A program made the translations under genes and the position numbers. Of a DNA stretch of 44,916 nucleotides, positions 34,376 to 41,740 are shown in pieces. Position 1 is the stretch's first letter. The number at the start of each line of letters is the position of its first letter. The DNA is from Vicinamibacteria bacterium (GTDB taxonomy: Bacteria; Acidobacteriota; Vicinamibacteria; Vicinamibacterales; UBA8438): assembly GCA_022820675.1 (NCBI GenBank), contig JAJEFC010000187.1, positions 1-44,916 of the forward strand, given 5' to 3'. Below the pieces are notes generated by a model. That model had not been told where the DNA came from and ran no database searches. It saw nothing but the letters and a program-made list of their open reading frames with translations.

Positions 34376-34630
34376 ATGAGCAACGACACGAAGTGGATCA
34401 TCGGAACCATCGTCCCCGCCATCCTGGTGGTCGCCGGGCTGCTGTCGGTGCAGATTTCCGGCGTGAACACCCGGATAGACGACATGAACAGCCGCCTGGA
34501 ACGGCTCGAAACGGACGTGCGGAGCCTGGATTCCCGTCTGCGCGCCGTCGAAATCGCCTTCGCCAAGATCGACCAGCGCCTCGAGACCCTGGAGCGCGCC
34601 ATTCTGCCGGCGGCCGGGCCGGCCGACTAG
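34376..34630 (+). CDS. Small membrane-anchored coiled-coil protein
   Basis: An 84-residue protein: short polar N-terminus (SNDTKW), one membrane segment (IIGTIVPAILVVAGLLSV), then a coiled coil with regular heptads (IDDMNSRLERLETDVRSLDS, RLRAVEIAFAKIDQRLETLE). It resembles the protein at 37311-37580 in layout, though not closely in residues. The role is unknown; such proteins may be accessory or phage-holin-like, but no phage genes are near. It is on the plus strand between the minus-strand genes mlaF and mlaD, so it interrupts that locus. The ATG at 34376 is chosen because the residues before it do not continue the pattern. Confidence 0.6.
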   Translation: MSNDTKWIIGTIVPAILVVAGLLSVQISGVNTRIDDMNSRLERLETDVRSLDSRLRAVEIAFAKIDQRLETLERAILPAAGPAD

Positions 34631-34650
34631 CCGCGCGCACCGTACCGCAA

Positions 34651-35400
34651 CTACCCACCCGCTTCCGATGCCAGGAACTGCCGCACGATGGCGTGCGGGC
34701 TCCGTTCGAGCTGCTCGGCCGACCCGCGCTCCAGCACCTTCCCTTGGTACAAGAACACCAGCGTGTCGCCGATGCGCCGCGCGCTCGGGATGTTGTGGGT
34801 CACGACCACGAGGGTCGTGCCCAGCTCTTCCTTGACCCGCACGAGCAGATCGTCGATCTCCTCCGACGTGATCGGGTCGAGCCCGGCGCTCGGCTCGTCG
34901 ACGAGCAGGATCGCGGGGTCGAGCGCCATCGCGCGGGCCAGCCCCGCCCGCTTGCGCATGCCCCCCGAGAGGGCCGCGGGCATCTTCTCGTAGTCGCGGG
35001 CCAGCCCCACCAGGGCCAGCTTGTCCTGCGCCCGCGCTCGAATCTCGGGCTCCGGCAGGCGGGTGTGCCGGCGCAGGGGAAAGGCGACGTTGTCGCCCAC
35101 CGTCAGCGAGTCGAAGAGCGCCGCGTTCTGGAAGAGGAACCCGACCTGCCGCCGCACCGCGGCGATGGCCGGCGCCGACAGCCGGGTGAGGTCCTGCCCC
35201 TGCACCAGCACCCGCCCCGAGTCGGGGGCGAGCAGCCCCACGATGTGCCGGAGCAGGACGCTCTTGCCGGTGCCGCTGCGGCCGAGGACCACGGTGGCCC
35301 GGCCCCGCGGCATCTCCAGGCAGACGTCGTCGAGCACGGTGAGCTTCCCGAACCGCTTCGACACGTGGTCGAGGCGGATAGGGACCCCGTCGCCGGTCAT
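34651..35400 (-). CDS. mlaF: ABC transporter ATPase of the Mla lipid transport system
   Basis: A 249-residue ATPase. Walker A is GRSGTGKS at residues 40-47, the Q-loop is in VGFLFQNAALFDSLTV, the signature is LSGGMRKRAGLARAMALDP, Walker B is AILLVDEPSAGLD and the switch His is in VVTHNIPSARRIGD. The pattern GRSGTGKSVLLRHIVGLL and ITSEEIDDL match MlaF rather than other importers. It powers MlaE. The ATG at 35400 is preferred because CCGGGGA lies upstream; a longer form from 35424 has no such support. The mlaE gene ends 37 bases upstream on the same strand. Confidence 0.88.
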   Translation of the reverse strand: MTGDGVPIRLDHVSKRFGKLTVLDDVCLEMPRGRATVVLGRSGTGKSVLLRHIVGLLAPDSGRVLVQGQDLTRLSAPAIAAVRRQVGFLFQNAALFDSLTVGDNVAFPLRRHTRLPEPEIRARAQDKLALVGLARDYEKMPAALSGGMRKRAGLARAMALDPAILLVDEPSAGLDPITSEEIDDLLVRVKEELGTTLVVVTHNIPSARRIGDTLVFLYQGKVLERGSAEQLERSPHAIVRQFLASEAGG

Positions 35401-35437
35401 TCCCCGGTCTCCGGGCCGACCCAAGCGTCGCTGCCGC

Positions 35438-36223
35438 TCATTCCGCCGTCTCCGGGAACACGAAGAAGATCAAGCGAACCAGCACCACGTTGGCCGCGAT
35501 CATCAGCATCGAGGCCAGCACCACGCTGCGGGTCGCGGACCGGCCCACGCCCTGGGTGCCGTGCGAGGTGTGCATGCCGATGTAGGAGGCGGTCATCGCG
35601 ATGATGAAGCCGAAGACCATCGTCTTCAGGGTGCCGGGCAGATAGTCGGTGAACTGAACGATGGAGAACGCGGCCTCGAAGTAGGTACGGAACGCCATGC
35701 CGGTTATCGCGGCCTCGGCCACCCACCCTCCGACGATGCCGGTGAAGTTCATCACCGTCGTCAGGATGGGCATCGCCACCACGCAGGCCACCATGCGGGT
35801 GACCACCAGGAACTTGAACGAGTCGACGGCGACGGCCTCGAGGGCGTCGACCTGCTCGGTCACCTTCATCGCCCCCAGCTCGGCCCCGACGCCGGCGCCG
35901 ACCCGTCCCGAGACGAGCAGGCCGACCACGAGGGGGCCGGTCTCGCGCACGAGGGCCAGGGTCAGGGCGGCGGGAATCAGCGCCTCGGCCCCGAAGCGCT
36001 CCAGCGAGGCGCGGGTGTGCATGGACAGGACGATGCCCACCGCGAAGCCGGCGGCGGCGATGAGGGGCACCGACAGCCAGCCGATCTCGTAGAGCTGGCG
36101 GGCCGTCTCCTTCAGCTCGAACGGCGGCCGGAAGGCCTCGCGCACCGCCCGGACCGAGAAGACGACGGCGTCGCCGGCCGTCGCCAAGGGAGGCAAGACG
36201 TAGCGGTGTAGGAAATCGGCCAT
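35438..36223 (-). CDS. mlaE: Permease of the Mla lipid transport system
   Basis: A 261-residue integral membrane protein with five or so helices, the normal size for MlaE. Family landmarks are LYEIGWLSVPLIAAAGFAVG, LVRETGPLVVGLLVSGRVGA, GAELGAMKVTEQVDALEAVA and the C-terminal LASMLMIAANVVLVRLIFFV. The ATG at 36223 shares its A with the last base of the upstream stop, showing translational coupling with the BON-domain gene. It forms the inner-membrane channel with the MlaF ATPase. MlaD, which should complete the complex, is further downstream, beyond two small genes. Confidence 0.88.
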   Translation of the reverse strand: MADFLHRYVLPPLATAGDAVVFSVRAVREAFRPPFELKETARQLYEIGWLSVPLIAAAGFAVGIVLSMHTRASLERFGAEALIPAALTLALVRETGPLVVGLLVSGRVGAGVGAELGAMKVTEQVDALEAVAVDSFKFLVVTRMVACVVAMPILTTVMNFTGIVGGWVAEAAITGMAFRTYFEAAFSIVQFTDYLPGTLKTMVFGFIIAMTASYIGMHTSHGTQGVGRSATRSVVLASMLMIAANVVLVRLIFFVFPETAE

Positions 36224-37182
36224 CAGAAGACCCACCACGCCAGGCCCAGGCTGACGATGGCGGTGTCGGCGCTCACCCGGCGGGTGACGACCGACCCGCC
36301 GCTCAGCACCGCCAGCTCGGGGCGCGTCACCAGATAGCCGCCGAACACGTTGACGCCCAGGCGCGGCGTCACGTCGACCCACAGCGACCCGCCGGCCCGC
36401 CAGACGAAGCTGTTCCCCACCTCGACCGCCCATTCCGGCCCCGCGTGCCCCCGGTCGACCCGCAGTCCGTTGAAGGCGTAGCCGGCGACGAGCGAGGCGC
36501 CGGCGCTGACGCGCCGGTCCCCCAACCGGTACTCGACGCCGCCCATCACCGGGCGCACGCTCAGGCCGGTCCCCGGCGAGACCCCCGAATCGTCCGAGAA
36601 CCGCGTGTTCCGCCAACTGAAGGCGAACACCGGGGCCAGCCCCGCCCGCGGCCGGAGCCTCAGCATGGCGCCGATCCCGACGGACCGGCGCAGGGCGTCC
36701 CGGGCCGGGAACATCCCGGTCCCCGACACCCCGACCCCGATCAGCCGCACCGGGTCGCCACTCGGCGGCCGGGCCAGCGCGGGGAGGGTGGTCCTCGGCC
36801 GCTCGCGGGGCGGCGGGCCGCCGGCGACGACGTCGAGCTCGGACCGGACGCTCGCCACCCCGTCGACGCCCCGCGCCAAGGCCACCGCGCGGTCCGCGTC
36901 GGCGGCGGAGCCCACGGCACCCCGCAGCGTCACCGCGCCGTCGCGCGCCACGACGTCGATCGGCATCGTGCCCAGGTCGACATCGTTCACGAGGGCCGTC
37001 TTGACCCGGACGGCCAACTGCGCGTCCCGGGCCGCGTCCTGGACGCCGGCGAACGCCCCCGGCGCGACGAGCGCGCCGCCCAGCACGACGGCGAGGCACA
37101 CCGCGCCGGCGTGCCGCGGAACCACGCACCCGCGGTGCCGGGCTCGGCGGCAAGAGCGCAGGCGATGAGCGTCGGGAACCAC
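36223..37182 (-). CDS. Exported BON-domain protein with a beta-barrel-like C-terminal part
   Basis: A 319-residue protein. A signal peptide (AGAVCLAVVLGGALVAPGAF, cleavage near AFAGV) is followed by a BON domain at about 55-115: RVKTALVNDVDLGTMPIDVV then RDGAVTLRGAVGSAADADRA. BON domains bind lipid or membrane surfaces. The rest is rich in alternating strands (VFAFSWRNTRFSDDSG, GGVEYRLGDRRVSAGASLVA) and ends with IVSLGLAWWVF, with a terminal aromatic residue as in outer-membrane beta-barrels. It is the first gene of the Mla operon and is coupled to mlaE, so it may be the outer-membrane component. The start may be the GTG at 37182 or an internal GTG at 37125. Confidence 0.72.
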   Translation of the reverse strand: MVPDAHRLRSCRRARHRGCVVPRHAGAVCLAVVLGGALVAPGAFAGVQDAARDAQLAVRVKTALVNDVDLGTMPIDVVARDGAVTLRGAVGSAADADRAVALARGVDGVASVRSELDVVAGGPPPRERPRTTLPALARPPSGDPVRLIGVGVSGTGMFPARDALRRSVGIGAMLRLRPRAGLAPVFAFSWRNTRFSDDSGVSPGTGLSVRPVMGGVEYRLGDRRVSAGASLVAGYAFNGLRVDRGHAGPEWAVEVGNSFVWRAGGSLWVDVTPRLGVNVFGGYLVTRPELAVLSGGSVVTRRVSADTAIVSLGLAWWVF

Positions 37183-37274
37183 GGTTCGTGCCGTCCTCGT
37201 GTCTACCGAATCCAGCCTTGATGCTCGCCGTCTGCATCCCGGCCCGGCCCGCGACCACCGAATCGGCCGGGCGG

Positions 37275-37304
37275 TTGCACCGCGGGATCTCGACGTGTTA
37301 TGTT
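37275..37304 (+). promoter_or_regulatory. Promoter (TTGCAC, 18 bp, TATGTT), leaderless placement
   Basis: TTGCAC at 37275-37280 and TGT-TATGTT with the hexamer at 37299-37304. Only six bases separate the hexamer from the ATG at 37311. Confidence 0.55.
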
Positions 37305-37310
37305 CGACAC

Positions 37311-37580
37311 ATGGAGACCGCGGTGCTCGTCGTCAGCGCCATCAGCGCCCTTGCGGCGCTGGTCGGCGCGGTCTCCGGGATGTGGGCAGCCATCACGTCC
37401 TCAAGAAACTCGAAGAGCATTACACACCTCACGGGTCGCGTCGAACGCCTCTCGGGCCGCGTCGAGAACCTCATGGGCCGCGTCGAGAGCCTCACGGGCC
37501 GGGTCGAACACCTCACGGGCCGGGTCGACGCCCTTCAGGTCATCTTCGCCGCCACGCTCGAGCCGTCTCAGCGGTCCTGA
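37311..37580 (+). CDS. Small membrane protein with a perfect heptad-repeat coiled coil
   Basis: An 89-residue protein. One membrane segment (VLVVSAISALAALVGAVSGM) is followed by a coiled coil made of five exact-length heptads, L-x-G-R-V-[ED]-x: LTGRVER, LSGRVEN, LMGRVES, LTGRVEH, LTGRVDA, with Leu and Val in the a/d positions. The heptads are encoded by 21-bp DNA repeats (37428-37532). The gene is divergent from the Mla operon and appears leaderless. The layout matches the protein at 34376-34630, which lies inside the same operon. Function unknown; oligomerisation through the coiled coil is expected. Confidence 0.65.
   Translation: METAVLVVSAISALAALVGAVSGMWAAITSSRNSKSITHLTGRVERLSGRVENLMGRVESLTGRVEHLTGRVDALQVIFAATLEPSQRS
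37428..37532 (+). repeat. Five tandem 21-bp coding repeats
   Basis: Units start at 37428, 37449, 37470, 37491 and 37512 and follow CTCACGGGCCGCGTCGAGANC with few changes. Being a multiple of three, copy changes would lengthen or shorten the coiled coil by one heptad. Confidence 0.85.
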
Positions 37581-37635
37581 AGGATCGGCGTCGCGGTCAC
37601 GGCTCCCCATCCTCTCCCCAGCGAAGATCCCTCGC

Positions 37636-37720
37636 CCGCCAATCGCCGTCGCCTGGCCGCTGCGCCGGGCCCCGTCCAACCTGCCAGCCAGGGATCCGCA
37701 CCCTCTCCGGCGCAGAAGCC
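37636..37720. repeat. Dispersed intergenic repeat, copy D (degenerate)
   Basis: It begins CCGCCAATCGCCGTCGCCTG and has CCGGCGCAGAAG in the position where other copies have the CGGCGCAGA end. It lies 55 bp after the small membrane protein gene. Confidence 0.45.
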
Positions 37721-37797
37721 CGCGCCCGCAACGCGTTGCCTGGCAGCCGCGGCCGGCCGACGAACCCGCCGGAGCGCGGCATTCCTCGCTGCCACCA

Positions 37798-38742
37798 CTA
37801 CCCCTGCCGGAAGAAAGTCACGGTGACCGCGTCGCCGATCTGATTGAGACGGTCCTGCAGGGCATCAATGAACTCGTGCAACCCCCCGCCCACCACCTCG
37901 CCGGCGTCGGTATAGTCGAGCTCGGACGCCAGTCGGCCAAGCAACTGCTCGGCCCGGTTCGCGAAGCGGCGCATGGGGGTGCCGGTGACCCCGTGCAGCG
38001 AGACCTCGGCCTGCGTCACGCAGTAGCCCACCGAGCGCGGGAAGGCCCGGTCGAAGAGCAGGAACGCCACCACCGACTCCGACGACACGAGCCCCCAGGT
38101 GCGCCGATAGGCCTCGAACCCGCTGGCCGAGCGCAGCAGGGCGCTCCACTGCAGGTCGTCGACGGGCCGGCCGACGTCGCCGGCCGACGGCAGCAGCAGG
38201 AAGTACTTGACGTCGAGGATGCGGCTCGTCTGGTCGGCGCGCTCGACGAAGCGGCCCAGCCGGCTGAAGTTCCAGGCCTCGCCGTGCTCCATCGTCTCGC
38301 TCTTGGTGCCGGCGACGACATGGCAGGCCCGCGTCACCGACCCGAAGAAGCGGACCGCGTCGTGGAGGGCGAACCGCCTCGCCTCGGGCGCGGTGACGTC
38401 GAGGTAGAACTCGTTGATCTCCTGCCAGACCTCCGAGGAGATGATCTCGCGCACGGTCCGCGCGTTCTCGCGCGCCGCGGCCACGCACGAGGCGATGGAG
38501 TTGGGGTTGGTCCGGTCGATGGTCAGGAACTCGATGACGTTCGACCGGGTCGGTGCCGCGTACCGCTCGGCGAACGCGGCCTCGTCGCCGCCCACCTGCA
38601 CCATGGGGAACCACTGCTCCTCGGCGAGGCCGGCGAGGTCGATCTCGAGGTTGAGGTTGACCCCGACGACGCGGGCCACGTTGGCCGCCCGCTCGAGGTA
38701 GCGGCTCATCCAGTAGACCGACTCGGCGGTGCGGCTGAGCAT
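37798..38742 (-). CDS. Alpha-E domain protein (DUF403)
   Basis: A 314-residue, all-helical protein with the DUF403 start MLSRTAESVYWMSRYLERAA and later landmarks TIDRTNPNSIASCVAAAREN, ISSEVWQEINEFYL, NFSRLGRFVERADQTSRILD and FLLFDRAFPRSVGYC. The family is almost always found next to a circularly permuted ATP-grasp protein, as here: the upstream ATP-grasp gene ends eight bases before this start. In many genomes a transglutaminase-like gene completes the set; none is present in this window. The pair is thought to make or modify a peptide-like product, but no reaction is established for this type. Confidence 0.88.
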   Translation of the reverse strand: MLSRTAESVYWMSRYLERAANVARVVGVNLNLEIDLAGLAEEQWFPMVQVGGDEAAFAERYAAPTRSNVIEFLTIDRTNPNSIASCVAAARENARTVREIISSEVWQEINEFYLDVTAPEARRFALHDAVRFFGSVTRACHVVAGTKSETMEHGEAWNFSRLGRFVERADQTSRILDVKYFLLLPSAGDVGRPVDDLQWSALLRSASGFEAYRRTWGLVSSESVVAFLLFDRAFPRSVGYCVTQAEVSLHGVTGTPMRRFANRAEQLLGRLASELDYTDAGEVVGGGLHEFIDALQDRLNQIGDAVTVTFFRQG

Positions 38743-38750
38743 GACGCCCG

Positions 38751-40181
38751 CTAGGCGAGGACCCAGGTGTCCTTGCTGCCGCCGCCCTGGGACGAGTTGA
38801 CGACCAGCGAGCCCTTGGTCAGGGCGACCCGGGTGAGGCCGCCGGGCAGGACGAAGGGCTCGCTTCCCAGCAGGATGTAGGGGCGCAGGTCGACGTGGCG
38901 GCCCTCGAAGCGGTCGTCGACGAGGGTCGGCACCCGCGACAGCGACAGGGTCGGCTGCGCGATGTAGTTGCGCGGCTCGGCGGCGATGCGGCCGGCGAAC
39001 TCGGACCGCTCGGCCGCGGTCGACCGCGGCCCGATGAGCATGCCGTAGCCGCCCGACTCGTTGGCCGGCTTCACCACCAGCTCGTCCAGGTGGTCGAGCA
39101 CGTGAGCCCGGTCCCGGTCGCGCCAGCACAGCCAGGTGGGGACGTTGGGCAGTATCGCGTCCTCGCCGAGGTAGTAGCGGATCATCGCGGGCACGTAGGC
39201 GTAGACCACCTTGTCGTCGGCCACCCCCGTCCCCGGCGCGTTCACCACCGTGAGCCGCCCGCTGCGGTAGGCGCGCATCAGGCCGGGGACCCCGAGCACC
39301 GAGTCGGGCCGGAAGCAGTCGGGGTCGAGGAAGTCGTCGTCGATGCGCCGGTAGAGCACGTCGACCTGCTCCAGCCCGCGGGTCGTGCGCATGAACAGGG
39401 CCCCGTCGTTGACGACGAGGTCGCGCCCCTCGACCAGCTCGACCCCCATCTGCTGCGCGAGGAACGAGTGCTCGAAGTAGGCGGAGTTGTGGACGCCCGG
39501 GGTCAGTACCGCGACGCTCGGGCGGCCGGCGCCCCGCGGCGCCACCCCCTCGAGGGTGCGGAGGAGCCGGCTCGGGTAGTCGCTGACCGGGCGCACCGGC
39601 AGGCCGTCGAAGATCTTCGCGAACGTCTGCTTCATGACCGCCCGGTTCTCCAGCACGTAGGAGACGCCGGACGGGCAGCGCAGGTTGTCTTCCAGTACGT
39701 AGACGGTGCCGTCGGCGTCGCGGACGAGGTCGGTGCCGGTGATGTGGCACCAGACGCCGCCCGGCGGATCGAGGCCCATGCACTCGCGGCGGTACCCCTG
39801 CGAGCTCTCCACCACGTCGGCCGGCACCACCCCGTCGGCCACGATGCGGCGGTCGTGGTAGACGTCGTCGATGAAGTGGTTCAGGGCGGTGATGCGCTGC
39901 CGAAGGCCGCGCTCGATCTCGTGCCAGGCGCCCCGGGGGACGATGCGGGGAATGACGTCGAAAGGGAAGATGCGCTCGGTGCCGTGCCCGTCGTGGTAGA
40001 CGTTGAACGTGATGCCCATCCGCAGGAGGGCGCGCGTGGCCGCCTGCTGGCTGCGCAGGAGCTCGCCGTCGGCGAGGCCCTCGATGCGCTCGACGAGCGG
40101 GCGGGCCTCGGGCCGGGGCGAGCCGTCCGCGTTGAACAGCTCGTCGTAGAATTCGCCCGTCGCGTAGCCTTCGAAGGTCAC
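38751..40181 (-). CDS. Circularly permuted ATP-grasp protein (DUF404/DUF407)
   Basis: A 476-residue protein starting with the GTG at 40181: [20 protein letters not shown]. Family landmarks are [72 protein letters not shown] [33 protein letters not shown] and [17 protein letters not shown], the last being the nucleotide-binding part with a conserved Lys. The C-terminus [12 protein letters not shown] is typical. ATP-grasp enzymes join a carboxylate to an amine or thiol; the substrate of this type is not known. It forms a two-gene operon with the alpha-E protein. The ribosome-binding site is weak. Confidence 0.87.
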   Translation of the reverse strand: MTFEGYATGEFYDELFNADGSPRPEARPLVERIEGLADGELLRSQQAATRALLRMGITFNVYHDGHGTERIFPFDVIPRIVPRGAWHEIERGLRQRITALNHFIDDVYHDRRIVADGVVPADVVESSQGYRRECMGLDPPGGVWCHITGTDLVRDADGTVYVLEDNLRCPSGVSYVLENRAVMKQTFAKIFDGLPVRPVSDYPSRLLRTLEGVAPRGAGRPSVAVLTPGVHNSAYFEHSFLAQQMGVELVEGRDLVVNDGALFMRTTRGLEQVDVLYRRIDDDFLDPDCFRPDSVLGVPGLMRAYRSGRLTVVNAPGTGVADDKVVYAYVPAMIRYYLGEDAILPNVPTWLCWRDRDRAHVLDHLDELVVKPANESGGYGMLIGPRSTAAERSEFAGRIAAEPRNYIAQPTLSLSRVPTLVDDRFEGRHVDLRPYILLGSEPFVLPGGLTRVALTKGSLVVNSSQGGGSKDTWVLA

Positions 40182-40215
40182 GCCGGAAGTCTGCCCGTGG
40201 CTGCGGCGCGAAGCG

Positions 40216-41322
40216 CTACCGGGCGGCGGCCCGAGCGTCCTCCTCGAGAATGCGGGCGCCGCGCAGGATGCCGCCGAAAGAGTAGTTCGCCTCGTGGCAG
40301 GCGTACTCGTAGACCCGGTCCTCGCTGGCGGGCCAGACGTACTCGCCGCTCCAGGGCGCCGTCCACACGGTGGGGTCGTCGACGGTGAACTGGTACAGCA
40401 ACGTGTCGGCGTCGATGCGGCTGAACCGCTCGACCACGTGCAGGTTCCGCGAGGCGCCGCCGAGGGCGGGGCGGTCGGTGAAGTTGGTGGTGTCGACGAC
40501 GAGGGTGTCCTCCTCCCAGCGCCCGACGGAATCACCGAGCCAGCTCCGGATCTCGGGCGGGGCGTGCTCCTGGTTCATGCGCACCACGCGCGCGTCGTGG
40601 ACCATCTCGACGAGAATGAGAACCGTGTCGTCGGTCTGCACGATGCGCTTCAGGTTGTTGTAGAGCACCGGCAGCATCGGCGGCCCCGCCGTCGAGCCGA
40701 AGCCCAGCAGGCACCGCTCGGCGAGGGGGCGCTGCTCGGGGTTGTCGTAGGGCCCCGCCGCATTCAGATCGTCCTCGAGCCACCACGCCGTCCCCGTGTT
40801 CGGCCGCCCGAAGGCGGCGGCGAAGGCCGCCCGCGCGGCCTGCGCCTCGGGGGTCATCGGGGGCTGACGGCCGTTGGGCGGGTCCGTGATGATGGAGGTG
40901 CGCCACTCGCCGTCGATCTGGAACGCGGCGGCGCCCCGGTCCATCCAGAACGAGTTGTAGCCGCCCACGTTGCCGGCCGCCCCGGTCGACCCGTCGCCGC
41001 CCACCGGGGGCGCCTCGCGGGGGGCCTCGGTTTCCACGTTCCGTTCGTCGGGAATGTTGAAGATGCGCTCGAGGGACTGGCCGCCGGCCGCAAGGGCGGC
41101 CGCCTCCTCCTCGGTCAGGGTCAGCTTCTCGCCGTACTCGGCGGGACGCTGCAGCGGCGTCAGCGTGGCGATGTCGTAGGTCCCGGACAGGTCCGGACGG
41201 CCGTCGGGGCGTCGCGGAATGTCCTGGCTCGATTGCGCGAATGCCGCCGACGCCGCCAGCGCCAGGGCGAGGAGCCCGCCGCAGAATCCCCGCAGAATCT
41301 TCGTCGTTGCTCTACCCGACAT
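40216..41322 (-). CDS. Exported protein of unknown function, acidobacterial type
   Basis: A 368-residue protein. GGAGG lies five bases before the ATG at 41322. A signal peptide ([20 protein letters not shown], cleavage near AFAQS) leads to a mature part that begins [20 protein letters not shown], a motif I associate with a large group of secreted acidobacterial proteins without assigned function. Other visible stretches are [38 protein letters not shown] and [20 protein letters not shown], which recur in that group. There is no known catalytic motif. It is likely periplasmic or surface-exposed. It lies on the same strand as its neighbours, but the spacing on the upstream side is 420 bp, so it is probably transcribed on its own. 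Confidence 0.72.
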   Translation of the reverse strand: MSGRATTKILRGFCGGLLALALAASAAFAQSSQDIPRRPDGRPDLSGTYDIATLTPLQRPAEYGEKLTLTEEEAAALAAGGQSLERIFNIPDERNVETEAPREAPPVGGDGSTGAAGNVGGYNSFWMDRGAAAFQIDGEWRTSIITDPPNGRQPPMTPEAQAARAAFAAAFGRPNTGTAWWLEDDLNAAGPYDNPEQRPLAERCLLGFGSTAGPPMLPVLYNNLKRIVQTDDTVLILVEMVHDARVVRMNQEHAPPEIRSWLGDSVGRWEEDTLVVDTTNFTDRPALGGASRNLHVVERFSRIDADTLLYQFTVDDPTVWTAPWSGEYVWPASEDRVYEYACHEANYSFGGILRGARILEEDARAAAR

Positions 41323-41406
41323 CGTTGCCTCCAATCAGGACCGTCGGCGCCGCGAGCGCTCCCCGGAACGCACGCCGGACCCCGCCTCCCCGACAGTCTA
41401 TCGCGG

Positions 41407-41656
41407 ATGCGAGCGCTCGGGCGGGTCGAACGCCGCCGCCTGGCCGCGCCGGACGCCGGTGACATTCCCGCGCGGCTGCCACGCACGACGCAAGGAGTGC
41501 CCGGTCGGCGGCCGGCGTCACCGCAACGCGCATGCGAGCGCTCGGGCGGGTCGATTCCGCTGCCGCCTGGCCGCGCGGGCGGCGATGGGATTCCCGCACC
41601 GCGGGCACGCACGGCGCAAGGAATGTCCGGTCGGCGGCCGGCGTCACCGCAACGCG
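41407..41656. repeat. Tandem duplication, two units of 125 bp
   Basis: Units at 41407-41531 and 41532-41656 both begin ATGCGAGCGCTCGGGCGGGT and end CGGCGTCACCGCAACGC. The ends are nearly identical, the middle (about 41435-41480 versus 41560-41605) has diverged. It fills much of the gene-free stretch 41323-41740. No protein or RNA is recognised in it. Confidence 0.85.
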
Positions 41657-41740
41657 AGACCGCCGCGGAGCCATCCTGCCTGGCGGACGATCCACGTGTG
41701 GCAACTCGACGCCGGAGCGGCGAAGTCCTCCATGACCGGC

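Noticed and set aside
41407..41700. Plus-strand protein built from repeated HARRKECPVGGRRHRNA-like peptides
   Set aside because: The repeats arise from the 125-bp DNA duplication, other frames are equally open, and no start or ribosome-binding site fits.
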